Of a stretch of 64,000 bases of DNA, positions 50,014-59,999 are shown in pieces. How positions within the stretch are numbered: position 1 is the stretch's first letter; every line of letters begins with the position of its first letter. This stretch comes from Prorocentrum cordatum (Eukaryota > Sar > Dinophyceae > Prorocentrales > Prorocentraceae): positions 197,282 through 261,281 of the forward strand of contig CAUYUJ010015514.1 in the NCBI GenBank assembly GCA_963575745.1, written 5' to 3'. The position numbers and the translations under genes were made by a program. Below the pieces are notes generated by a model, which was not told where the DNA came from, ran no database searches, and worked only from the letters and a program-made list of their open reading frames with translations.

Positions 50014-50015
50014 AT

Positions 50016-50048
<33 letters not shown>

Positions 50049-50050
50049 CA

Positions 50051-50101
<51 letters not shown>

Positions 50102-50139
50102 TCGGCACGCACGCACGCTCGCTCGCTCGCTCGCTCGCT

Positions 50140-50171
<32 letters not shown>

Positions 50172-50312
50172 CATACACACACGCACGCACGCACGCGCAC
50201 ACACACAGACACACACACACATACACATGCACACACACACGCACGCACGCACGCACGTACACACGCACGCACACACGCACGCACGCACGCACGCACGAAG
50301 ACACACACACAC

Positions 50313-50359
<47 letters not shown>

Positions 50360-50516
50360 CACACACACATGTACATACATACATACATACATACATACAT
50401 ACATACATACATACATACATACATACATACATACATACATACATACATACATACATACATACACACATACATGCATGCATGCATGCATGCATGCATGCAT
50501 GCATGCATGCATGCAT

Positions 50517-50547
<31 letters not shown>

Positions 50548-50590
50548 TGCATACAAGCATACATACATACATACATGCATACACACAAAA
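50014..50590 (+). repeat. 580-bp compound di/tetranucleotide microsatellite
   Basis: Blocks in order: (CA)n, (GCAC)n, (GCTC)n, (GCAC)n, (CA)n with interruptions, (GCAC)n, (CAGA)n at 50310-50358, (CATA)n at 50374-50470, (CATG)n at 50470-50516, (CAGA)n, and (CATA)n. Each block differs from the next by a single-base change in the tetramer. Frames encode Thr-His, Cys-Val or Tyr-Ile-His repeats and are not genes. Confidence 0.95.
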
Positions 50591-51104
50591 ACCTTCTCCT
50601 CCTCCTCCTCCTCCTCCTCCCCCTGCCATCCTCCTCCCCTCTCTGAACCTCGGGGACCCCCTGGCTACTTCTGATGACCTCCAAATATGTTCAAGAGAAA
50701 AGCTTAAGTAACAGAGAAACTCTGGAAGCCTTTGAGGCCCAGCTCAAGTTCGCTTCCACATTTTTCCCCGCATCTTCCTCCTCCACCACTCCCTCCTTCT
50801 CCCCCTCCTTCTCATCCCCCTCCTGTTTGAGGCCACGGCCTCCACGCCATGCCCTAATGGGCACGGGCGTGCCCCCCGTAGGAGCACGCACGCCTCCGGC
50901 GCTTCGTTCGTTCGTTCCTCCCCGCTTTCTCATCCTCTTCCTCTCCGTCCACGTCCTCCTTCCCCTCCCGGAAAATGTCCGAAGAGCGGTTGCCAACGCA
51001 TGCTCCGAACATCTGGGGTTCGGGGAGGACCAGGAGGAAAAAGAAGGAAGGAGGAAGCACGACCCCGGAGCCAGCAGCGTCAGCGCCAGGAGGAGGGGGA
51101 AGTA

Positions 51105-51215
51105 GAGGCAGCGAAGAGGGAGGCAGGAGGCAGGGAGGCAGGAGGAGAAGGGAGGCAGGAGGCAGGAGGCAGGAGGCAGCGAAGAGGGAGGCAGGAGGCA
51201 GGAGGAGAAGGGCCG
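51105..51215 (+). repeat. AGGCAGG minisatellite
   Basis: AGGAGGCAGGAGGCAGG units, with a duplicated ~50-bp block ending AAGGG. 50690-51100 before it has no supported gene. Confidence 0.8.
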
Positions 51216-51275
51216 CCGATGCCTCGCGTGTGGGGGGGGAGATATGGGGCCGCGGGCGCGCAAACACGGATTGGC

Positions 51276-51315
51276 GATCCACGGATTTGGCGCGCGGTCG
51301 CCAAATCCGTGGATC
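51276..51315. repeat. Perfect 17-bp-arm palindrome
   Basis: GATCCACGGATTTGGCG and CGCCAAATCCGTGGATC around the loop CGCGGT. A partial extra copy of the arm (ACACGGATTGGCGATC) lies just upstream. Confidence 0.85.
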
Positions 51316-51636
51316 GGGGGAGGTGCCCTCCCCAAAATGCGACCAATGCCGCCTCCTTCGGCGGCGAAACTCCGCGATTTCCCATGGAAACGGGACCCGC
51401 CGCTAATCCACGCCCCCGTCATCCATGTTTGCGATCGCCTGATAGGAAGGGACTGGCATTTGATGGGAAACATCGACCTGGAATCGACGATACATCGCTG
51501 ATAGGTCGGCGGATAAGCCCGCGATAGCAGATCCGCAACGTCGTGGGCGGGGTGTGGCTATCAGACCCCATCGGCGATCAATGGGCGATTGGGGGTCGAT
51601 GCATCCCCCTCATGTGAGACAAAGCCAGGACCGAGA

Positions 51637-51983
51637 TAAATTCGGGTGAAGATAAATCGGGAATCTCTAAGATCCGGCGGCTCTGGAAGATGCCTCGGGC
51701 GCCGCGGCCTTCTCAAAGCGTTCCGGAACGCTCTGGAACGGATTTATCCTCGCCCTAGCCCCGTCAGACTGTGCCTATCCCCTTTCGTTGCTCCTGAGCA
51801 TGGCCCGCCTCCTGGCCCACCTCCCCTTCCTTAGGACGGGGCTAGGGTGAGATAAATCCGTTCCAGAGCGTTCTGGAGCGCTCTTAGAGCATCACCGAAC
51901 GCTCTGAGAAGGCCGCGGCGCCCGAGAAATCCTCAAGAGCCGCCAAATCTCCGAGATTCTCGATTCATCCTCGCCCGAATTTG
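51637..51983. repeat. ~350-bp long hairpin (130-150-bp arms)
   Basis: Left arm 51637-51767, right arm 51835-51983, loop ~67 bases. The arms share AAATTCGGG at the outer end, TCGGGCGCCGCGGCCTTCTC, GAACGCTCTGGAACGGATTT, and CCCTAGCCCCGTC at the loop end. Small indels interrupt the pairing. No coding sequence. A foldback element or a long double-stranded RNA source are the main options. Confidence 0.8.
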
Positions 51984-52032
51984 TGCAAATCACAAGGTAC
52001 CGATAGCGCTACTCCCCAGACCTCTCCCTGGG

Positions 52033-52103
52033 AACCCTCTGGGTGTAGGTGGTCTAGGGAGGCTCCTCTTCCAACCCCCTTCTTCCCCTTCGGGGAGGGG
52101 TTT
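52033..52103 (-). repeat. Dispersed 70-bp core, copy 1 (GTAGGTGGTCTAGGG)
   Basis: It contains CCCTCTGGGTGTAGGTGGTC, TCCTCTTCCAACCCCC and CCCCTTCGGGG (a stem with a TTCG loop). Copies at 57141-57210 (reverse orientation) and 59077-59140. On the coding strand it reads PKGKKGVGRGASLDHLHPEG. Confidence 0.8.
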
Positions 52104-52104
52104 A

Positions 52105-53145
52105 ACCCTCCCCCTGCCCCCTCCCCTGGACCTGGACCGGGGGAGCGGCGAGGCCCTAAAGATGGCTCAAGATGCGCCAAGATGGCTCCCAAGACGCTCC
52201 AAGAGGTCCCAAGAACGCTCCAAGACGGCTCCAAGTGGCCAAAGAGCTTTTTAAGGAGGCCCCGAATAAGCCAAACTCCTTCCAGAACCTGAGGGGAATC
52301 ACTGTTTGTTGCTTTCTCGCCTTTTCGCTTCCGATGGCCATCCGAGGCCTCAAGATGGCCCCAAGATGGCCCAAGAGGGCCCCAAGAGAGGCTCAAGAGA
52401 GCCCCAAGACAGCCCCAAGAGCGCTCCAAGATGCGATTTGTGGGGCTCCCGAGAGGGGAGGCTAATTGAACCTTCCATATTGTTTGATCGATGACCTCCA
52501 AAATGGCCCCAAGAGCGCCCTTCAAGCTCCCAAGAGTGCCCCAAGAGGGCCCCAAGGGGCGCCCAGACGGCCCTAAGAGGCGCCCAGGAAGCCTCCAAGA
52601 AGCTCCCAAAAGACCCCCAAGAAGCCTCAAGAGGATCCCAGAGGCACCCAAGACGCTCAAAGACGGCCCTGGGCCCGCCAAGATGCCCCCAAGACGCTCC
52701 GAGAGGCCTCCAAAAAACTTCCAAGGCACATCCGAGGAGACTCCGAGGGGCATTTGAGAAGCTTCTGGCTCTTCTGTTCGCCGCCCATTTCCTCTTCCTC
52801 GTCCACCATCCCTCCTCCCCCTCCCCCTCCCCCTCCTCCTCGTCCTCCTCCTCCTCCTCCTCCTCCTCCTTCTCGTCGTCCTCGTCCTCGCCCTATTCCA
52901 TCTCCTCCTCCTCCTCCTCCTCCAACGACGACGATCCTCCTCCATCCTCCTTCTCTTGGGGTATATGACGGCTTCCCCCGCCCTTTGTTATTCTGCGTGC
53001 TCCCCCGCTTCCCTGATCACCTCAACTCCCCTGGGCATCGTTTCTGCATGGGCTGGTGGGGATACTTTTTTTGGTCGGCGGCCGCGCGACAACGGTCTGG
53101 CGGCGAGAGGCAATGTCCGGGGCGGGCGGCACAAAGCTAATTGCA
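52105..53145 (+). repeat. ~1-kb composite dispersed repeat, copy 1
   Basis: Order: head with CCCCCTCCCCTGGACCTGGA and GGCGAGGCCCT; ~600 bases of CCAAGA-rich degenerate units (52150-52760); a (TCC)n tract (52800-52925); a conserved block with TATGACGGCTTCCCCCGCCC and CCTGATCACCTCAACTC; the junction GGCTGGTGGGGATAC and T7; and a GC-rich end. Copies at 55075-56235 (inverted) and 60005-61055. Confidence 0.8.
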
Positions 53146-53268
53146 CAACAAGCGTGCAGATGCACATGCACTGAACAAAATGCTCAGCATTCACCAGCAG
53201 ACGCACCAAGGCGCCGCCCAGTAAGCCAAAGTGTACGAGCGGCCACGGGTGCGAGTGCAACGGAGTGA

Positions 53269-54411
53269 GCTGGTGGGGGTACGCAAAGCGTCAACACATT
53301 ATCCTCGTCCTGGCGTCGTCTTGCTCCTCCCAGCCGATTCGGACGGCCAGCCGCCGTGCCGCGCGGCGCTGTGGGCGCCTCGCCACCATGGGCGCCCCCG
53401 CCTGGCGCCCTCCTCGCGCCCGCCTGCTGCGCGGGATGGGGGGGGGGAGGAGCACGAGGGAGGGAGGGGGCGGGAGGCTTGAGCCTGAACGGCTTCAGAC
53501 GGAAGAGGAAGAGGAGGAGGAGGAGGAGGAACGAGGAACGAGGAGGAGAATAAGGAGAGAAGAGAAGGAGGAGGAGGAGGAGGACGAGAAGGAGGAAGAG
53601 GAGGTGGAGAAACATGGGGGACGGAGCGCGGGGCGTTGATCGGTTCGGGTTTTAAGGACTCACGTCAAGAACAAAGAGAGTGACGCAAGTAGGGGGGTGT
53701 GCAACTAGGAAGGAGCCCACCACAAGCACGTCAATTGTGGCTGCTTGCTTGAACAACCGATTGGGAGAAGGTTCTACGGACATGTACCCTGCAACATGAC
53801 TGCAGATGTCGCGAGACAGGTCAAAACAGAAATTCATGCAGGGTCCTGTGACGCAGAAATCAATTCCCAATTCTTCACGACGCGCATCAGTTTCTGCTGT
53901 GCTGTCCACCGCCTCATCATGCCTCCCGGACAGTCACGCCGCCAAAACTTGGCGTAATGTCTTGTGTCAAATTGCAGCGCCGCGACGAGTCCTACCCCCA
54001 CGTTGGACGCCGGGCAGGTGCCAGGAGCAGGTCGCCAATGACCCCTGGCCCAACCGCCCCTCAGCTCTCCGTAATTGCTACACGTTCCCGCGTTCGCAAA
54101 TTCGCGTGGGTCAAGCGTCCCCCCCCGTTGGTTGCACACTTGCAACTCGTACCAAACTGGGCCCGGATCTCAGGCCCACTCTCTGTCGACACCAATGGTT
54201 GCTTGAAACATTGTGGCAATTATCTAGACTGAGCCGTGGCAAAACACAAGATGAAGCCGACTGCTAAGAGCAATCAAACCACTGCTGTGAGCACGCAAAC
54301 AATGATTCGGGTTGCTCACAATGACGCCATGTAAAGTGCCAAACGAAAAATAGAAGATCCAGAGAGGCTTGGAAACAACGTGATTTGTTGACGCTTCGCG
54401 TCCCCACCAGC
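53269..54411. mobile_element. ~1.14-kb element with ~30-bp terminal inverted repeats
   Basis: The ends read inward as GCTGGTGGGGGTACGCAAAG then CGTCAACACATT (left) and GCTGGTGGGGACGCGAAGCG then TCAACAAATCAC (right, complement). The interior has a (GGA)n tract (53510-53605) and ~600 bases with short frames but no recognised protein. The same end sequence is found alone at 24901-24937. Confidence 0.55.
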
Positions 54412-54800
54412 CCATGGCCTGGCTCGGTCTCCCTGGCACTGGCCCCTTCTGCTTGACGTTCTGACCAGTTCCGGCGCGAATGCTTGCACTTCCCTGGCCG
54501 CTGGTCCCCAGTCACCGCCACACCCTGGCTGTGTCTGGCTCCCCTTGGCTTTTGCTCGGACCTGGCCACGGCCTGGCTCGGTTTCCCTGGCACTGGCCCT
54601 GCTTTCGTCACAGGCTCCTGGGCTCAGGTTCCCTCAGCCCTCGGTGTATGCGACCTCGCTCCGTCCCTCGCGCCTTTGGCTCCCGCCCTGGTTCCGCGGA
54701 GCCAGCCAGGTGAGGCACCCTGGCGTTCTGGTGACGTGCGTTCTGACCAGTTCTGGCGCGAGTTTTTGCACTTCCCTGGAGTATGGTTCCCTGTCAGCTG
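54412..54800 (+). repeat. Imperfect duplications in GCCTGGCTCGG-rich DNA
   Basis: GGCCTGGCTCGGTCTCCCTG (54414) recurs at 54568; GTTCTGACCAGTTCCGGCGC (54459) recurs at 54739. 54800-55075 is unique and has no supported gene. Confidence 0.6.
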
Positions 54801-55074
54801 GCCCTATGGGATACTGGTCCGCCGGTTCACTCAGGGGTGGTTCAGCCTTCTTGAAGGCCATGCGTGTCACCTGTCGGGCCGCTGCCTTGACCTCTGGCGC
54901 CCTGTGGCGACAAGGTCCAATTCACGACATGGCGATTGAGCTCCCATGGTCCTCGCACGTTTGCAGCCTCCTGGCAGCCCCAGCAGCAGTCCCCACCCTC
55001 GGCGCTGCAGCTCAGCCCCGGCGCAGCTGCTTCCCCCGGCGGCAGGTCCTGCCTAGCTCGGCGCGCGCGCCGGC

Positions 55075-56235
55075 AATTAGGTTGCTCGTAGCCCGAGCCA
55101 GCTCTGCTTTCGCTGCCGGCGCCTTCGCCTGCGGCCGCGACTCAAAAAATATCCCCACCAGCCCATGCAGAAACGATGCCCAGCGGAGTTGAGGTGATCA
55201 GGGAAACGGGGGAGCACGCAGAATAACAAAGGGCGGGGGAAGCCGTCATATACACCAAGAGGAGGATGGAGGAGGATCGTCGTCGTTGGAGGAGGAGGAA
55301 GAGGAGGAGGAGGAGGAGGAGGAGGAGGAGGAGGAGGAGATGGAATAGGGCGAGGACGAGGACGACGAGAAGGAGGAGGAGGAGGAGGATGAGTTGAAGT
55401 GATCAGGGAAGTGGGGGAGCATGCAGAAGAACAAGGGGCGGGGGAAACCGTCGGAGTAGCGCGGCCGCGGGGGCCGCGCGAAACGCACGGACGCCCCCTG
55501 TAGAGGGCTGGGCGAAGGATGGTGGAGGAGGACGAGGAGGAAAGAGGAAAAGACAGCTGACAAGGATGAGGAGGATGAGGAGGAGGAGGAGGAGGATGAT
55601 GATGATGAGGAGGAGGAGGAGGAGGAGGAGGTGGAGGAAGGGCATCATGGCGAGCCCAGGGCCATCTTCGAGCGTCTTGGGTGCCTCGGGTATTTTTTCG
55701 AGACCTCTTGGGGGCCTCTTGGGAGTTTCTTGGAGGCGCCCTGGGCGCCTCTTTGGGCCGTCTGGGCACCTCTTGGGGTCATTTTGGGAGCTTCAGGGGC
55801 GTTCTTGGGGCCATTTTGGTGGAGATCGATCAAAGAGCTTCAATGTGGGCCCCCCCTCAGGAACCCCAGAAGTCGTTTCTTGGTGCGCTTCTGGGGCTCT
55901 CTTAGGAATTCCCGTGGCCCTCTTGGGCCATCGTGGAGCCACCTCGAGGTCTCGGATTGCCATCGGAAGCGAACAAGCATGACAACAACAATCATTGATT
56001 TTCCTTACGTGTTTGATGGATTTTGGCCTATTGGGGAACTCCTTGGAAGTCTCGGAGGCCTCTGGGAGCCGTTTTGGGAAGTTCTTGGGGTTTCTTGGAG
56101 CATCTTGAAGCCAGTTCGAGGCATCTTGCGGTATCTTGAGCCATCTTGGAACTCATCTGGGACTCTCAAGGGCCCCCTTGGAGCCGTTTTGGGCCATCTT
56201 GGACGCTCCAGCGCCTCGCCGCCCCCCTTTCTTAT
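55075..56235 (-). repeat. ~1-kb composite dispersed repeat, copy 2 (inverted)
   Basis: The reverse complement of copy 1 at 52105-53145. The block 55145-55265 matches 52955-53065 at about 95%, followed by (GGA)n tracts and the CCAAGA-type units read as TCTTGG (55660-56200). An extra partial copy of the conserved block lies at 55395-55500. Confidence 0.8.
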
Positions 56236-56317
56236 GTCCAGGTCCACGGGAGGGGGTGGGGGGACGGGTAATGGAAGCGGAACGTTCACACTATTACTTT
56301 GAAGGGGCTATTTGCTA

Positions 56318-56765
56318 AAGGAAACACGCCGTTTAGTAAAATACTTGAGCTCTCTTGCGCGACAGCCGCGGCGGCGCGTCAGAATTGCCGAGCAACGTCC
56401 TGCGCTCGCGCCCTGAATCTTCTGTCAAGGGGCATCTACAACTCGCTGAAAATATGCCATAGGGTCGCCGCGACCCGATGTAACGCGACCATGACTACTC
56501 GAGCATACGCACCGCGGTGTGAACTGGCAGGAAACACAAGGCCCCCGCCCCCCGACCGGGCCCTGGCCCCACAGCATCACCGCATCTCCAGGGCTCTATT
56601 AAGGCAGACCGCGGACTTTACTAAAGCGAGGAAGCGGCTTTACTAAAGCGAAGAACCGGCTCTACTACAGCGAGTACACGGCTTTAGCAAAGGCGCGCCG
56701 TTCGGTACACTCCGACAAACGACGTTTTACGAAAGCGGCAAGAAAGCTATAGTAAAGCGGAGGAG
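56318..56765. repeat. CTTTACTAAAG palindromic ~22-bp tandem units within a unique stretch
   Basis: 56609-56695 holds four units such as CGGCTTTACTAAAGCGAAGA. Single related words (TTTAGTAAAA at 56332; TATAGTAAAGCGG at 56750) bracket a ~430-base stretch in inverted orientation. No gene. Confidence 0.65.
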
Positions 56766-56879
56766 CGGCTGGGATAAAACTGCGCGCAAACAATTCGTTC
56801 CTCCCATAAAGTCTGGCCTGGGACTCCAGGAGCGAGGGCGGGGCGCGAGCTCGCCCGTGGGCCTGGGCCCCGTCGCCGC

Positions 56880-57000
56880 TGTCGCCGCGATGGTCGTCGT
56901 CGCCGCCGTCGCCGTTGCCGCCGTCGTCGTCGCCGCCGGCGCAGGCGCCGCCGTCGTCGTCGCCGTCGCCGTCGTCGTCGCCGCGACGCCCGCGCATTCG
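56880..57000 (+). repeat. (GTC/GCC)n trinucleotide tract
   Basis: GTCGTCGCCGCC-type codons. The 125-codon frame across it is Val/Ala repeat and not counted. Confidence 0.85.
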
Positions 57001-57140
57001 CGTTATTACCAGTGGCGGGTCGCGCGCAACCGCGCGCGCCACTGCGCTCGCATCTCCGCTCGTCCGGCGGGGGCCCAGGCGGACATCGTGATTTCTGTTG
57101 GTACTCACAACTCGTTTAAAGTAATAATGGGAAAAAGCGC

Positions 57141-57210
57141 CAACCCCTCCCCGAAGGGGAAGAAGGGAGTTGGAAGAGGAAACTCCCTAGACCACCTCCG
57201 CCCAAGAGGG
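57141..57210 (+). repeat. Dispersed 70-bp core, copy 2
   Basis: It contains CCTCCCCGAAGGGGAAGAAG and CCCTAGACCACCTCCGCCC. In the + frame it reads PSPKGKKGVGRGNSLDHLRP. Confidence 0.8.
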
Positions 57211-57229
57211 CTGATGGGATTGCGTGTTC

Positions 57230-58005
57230 CTTGAACAGAAGATGATGATAACACCGACTGTTGGCTTTAGACTTGGGACAAACTGGATTGATCCTAGATG
57301 GCTGCGGGGACAAAGCGTGGGGGACCTGTGGCCAAAGCGTGGGGACCCTATCGAGGTGACGCTGGCGACATATGGCCATGAGAGGAGGGCGGCCCGACGC
57401 ACGTCGTGGGAGATCAGGGATGCCAGCCACGTGGGCCCCACGGATCCCCACCACAGAGCCTCCCTCTGAAGGTTCCTCAAACGACAGCGACAAGTCCTAC
57501 AGAAAGCCCGTGGAGTCGGTGGATTGCCGTCGATTCCTCTTCCCCCTCTTCTGCTGACCTGCTTCCTCCTCATGCTCCTCGCAATCCGTTTCCTCCTCCT
57601 TTCCCTTCCCTTGGTTGCCACCGCAGCCGAGTGGCAAGCCAGCGCCAGGGCCACGAAGCGGCGCATTATACGTTCAGAGGGCTCTCTTGGAGTCTAGGGA
57701 AGCATCCCCTGCCTTCCGCTTATGGCGTATTCGGGGCGTCTTGGGGGGACCGTGCTGGAGTTATTTTGGGGCCCTCTGGACAATCTCGGGGCGCTCTTCG
57801 GGTCAGCTTGGGCATTCCGAGGGCATTATTGAAGCTCTTTTGGGCGGGTGAGGGATGCAATTCAAGGCTGACTCCAATCTGCCTGCATGGGCCACTGCGT
57901 TGCCGCTGGCGCCAGGCGGCAAACTAACGCCGCCGCCGACGTGTTCGGGCTGCTAAGGGTCTGAATTGGATTCTTCATTATATTACATCTATGCCAAGAT
58001 CGACA
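57230..58005. other. Unique stretch; CCAAGA-type remnant at 57670-57850
   Basis: No supported gene. 57670-57850 resembles the composite-repeat body read in reverse (GGGCTCTCTTGGAGTC, GGCGCTCTTCGGG). Possible 3' region of the sulfotransferase gene near its right edge on the opposite strand. Confidence 0.4.
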
Positions 58006-58007
58006 CA

Positions 58008-59150
58008 TCAGCATGCAACCATCAACAGCTCGTGTGGAATCTCGATGGATACCTCCGCACACTGGCGAGCGCAACACTGCTCAGGAACAGTGTAGCCCAA
58101 ACATACGTAATCCTGAAGATAGACCTGGCACACCCGGCACACTACCTCGAGATCCTGCCGCAAAACATCAACAACACTGCGCGTCAGTTCTACGCTGCCG
58201 CTCGGGTTTGCTTTTAGCAGTGGTTTTGAGAGCGGCGTTCCGATGAAAGTCCCTAGGGAAATCCACTGCTGGTCAAAGTCCTCCAGCTTGGCGATGAAAT
58301 CCCAATCTATGGGCTTTCCGGAAACATCAGTCGCAGACAGGAAGTAGCTCTGCGTGGGCAACGGGCATGTCCTGTAGTTGTGGGGAAACGTCTTAAAGCT
58401 CCTGGCTAACTCTCGCGCAGCTTGCACATTTACTCTCATGTTGGTACTATTCCAATCGCCCTTTTCGTGCACGCCAGCGGCGAATCGCTCAAAAGGATCG
58501 CGCACGAAGACGAATTTCAGGAGTGAGCCCATTGACGCTACTCTGCCGAGGCCGACGGGGTTCAAATGAAAAAGATTTGCGGTGGTAACTTTACTGCAAC
58601 CGCCTGGGTGGAAGGCTGCGTTTCTAGTCCAGCCTGTCAGACAATTCCCCAGCGCCTGGTCATGAGGACCACGATGGTGTGAGAACGGCGGCTTGCTCAT
58701 CAGTTCTGTGATCGTACTTGATGCAACTTTCCAAACTGCAGGATGCATGACTTTCACCGTGCCCACTGCGGCGAGATCGAGCTTCACAGCGCGTACAGGA
58801 GCTCGAATGAAGTAAGGCATACACCACTGGTCGAGAGCATGTGGCTTTGGATGAAGTGGCACATGTATATCCTCATACGTTATGACTCGCTGGAATCGTG
58901 CTATGTTTCGACCTTTAGGCCAAGACACTGCGGTGCCATTGACTTCTCTGCCAGGCAGCCACAAGCCTGATCGCTGTTCCCATACAGTAGCATCATCACG
59001 AATGCTGGTACCTCCTTGTGCGCTTGAATGTTCGTCGGCATTGATGTTGGGTCGCTGTTGGTAAAAATCCAACCAGCCCTCTGGGCGTAGGTGGTCTAGG
59101 GCGTTTCCTCTTCCAACCCCATTATTCCCCTTCGGGTAGGTGCTTATCAC
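58008..59150 (-). CDS. Sulfotransferase (Sulfotransfer_2-like)
   Basis: It would transfer sulfate from PAPS to a carbohydrate or other hydroxyl acceptor, normally in the Golgi. In the 380-codon frame, residues 138-146 (AVWKVASST) match the 5'-phosphosulfate loop, with Lys141 and the Ser-Ser-Thr. Residues 212-224 (KFVFVRDPFERFA) match the 3'-phosphate motif, with Arg217 and Glu221. KPIDWDFIAKLEDFDQQW (279-296) fits the conserved helix after it. C-terminal Cys are frequent. Residues 1-25 come from a dispersed repeat core, so the true N-terminus, possibly with a membrane anchor, may lie in an upstream exon; none is visible in this ORF. Intact and non-repetitive: the best host-gene candidate. The acceptor is unknown. 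Confidence 0.8.
   Translation of the reverse strand: MISTYPKGNNGVGRGNALDHLRPEGWLDFYQQRPNINADEHSSAQGGTSIRDDATVWEQRSGLWLPGREVNGTAVSWPKGRNIARFQRVITYEDIHVPLHPKPHALDQWCMPYFIRAPVRAVKLDLAAVGTVKVMHPAVWKVASSTITELMSKPPFSHHRGPHDQALGNCLTGWTRNAAFHPGGCSKVTTANLFHLNPVGLGRVASMGSLLKFVFVRDPFERFAAGVHEKGDWNSTNMRVNVQAARELARSFKTFPHNYRTCPLPTQSYFLSATDVSGKPIDWDFIAKLEDFDQQWISLGTFIGTPLSKPLLKANPSGSVELTRSVVDVLRQDLEVVCRVCQVYLQDYVCLGYTVPEQCCARQCAEVSIEIPHELLMVAC
59077..59140 (-). repeat. Dispersed 70-bp core, copy 3, overlapping the sulfotransferase frame
   Basis: CCCTCTGGGCGTAGGTGGTC and TCCCCTTCGGGTAGG. On the minus strand it reads in frame with the sulfotransferase (PKGNNGVGRGNALDHLRPEG). Confidence 0.8.
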
Positions 59151-59985
59151 TGCTCCTTATTAATATACACCCCCTCCCCCAGGCGACCGGCGTCCAACCA
59201 GGAAACATGAGGACACCATGACGTCCCGCCCCCATCATCCCTTTCAAAGAAAAATCCAAACCGCACTCTGTCTCCACATTTGGAGCAAGCGCGGCCAACC
59301 CGATGCGGCCCCCCCCCACGATCCATGGCAAAAAACAATGCAAAATACACGTTGGGGCAATGCCTTGAGTCATATCCTTGAGGCTCGCGTACAATCTGCA
59401 TTGTTTTTGACTGGGACGGCGGGGGTGCCAGCATATTCCCTGCCGTGCGCAGGGCTACCATCACTGACAAAAACCATTACAACATGCACCTCGCGGCTAA
59501 ATCTGGATCATGCACGGCCATCCCGCGATCACTGTCACATAGTTTTTGACAGGGACGGCCTGCTGTGCGCGGGCCCACCAGACACAATGATGAGCATTGG
59601 TTTTCGACAAGGATGGCGGGGGCCGGCATGTTCCCGATATGTGCTGTCACGTGCGCACGCGCACCTGACGCACTCTGCACGTGCCCCGAACATGGCGCAC
59701 CTGGCGCGGCTGGAGTGTGCAGCACACCTGGCGCCCTCGGAGCACGTGGCGCATCTGGTGCACCAGGCGTGCCTGGCACGCTCGGGCCCCAGGGGTGCCT
59801 GGCACGCGTGGCGCCCCTGGCACGCGTGGCGCACCTCGCCCAAGCGTCGCGCACCTGGATTCGGCTTTGGTTCCCAGTGCATCCAAAGACAACCGCTGAA
59901 CATTCTCAGGCTCGGGTGTTACTTGTGTGTTGGGAGGGTGGGTGGGAGTGAGCTAGACGGCTTGCGGGCGGGTGGGTAGCTTGAC
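59140..59985 (+). repeat. Dispersed element with fixed ends, copy 2
   Basis: Left end TTATTAATATACACCCCCTC and right end CATCCAAAGACAACCGCTGA, CTCGGGTG and GGGAGTGAGCTAGACGGCTT match 18735-19275. The core differs: five ~60-bp units with TTTTTGACTGGGACGGC, then a GGCGCACCTGGC/GGCACGC-type 9-12-bp minisatellite (59685-59860). Confidence 0.8.
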
Positions 59986-59999
59986 CCCTCCCCCTAACC

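Noticed and set aside
49699-50684. Thr-His and Cys-Val repeat proteins up to 315 aa
   Set aside because: They arise from di- and tetranucleotide microsatellites, on both strands.
51965-52945. 326-codon minus frame
   Set aside because: It runs through the dispersed core, CCAAGA units and TCC tract; no unique protein sequence.
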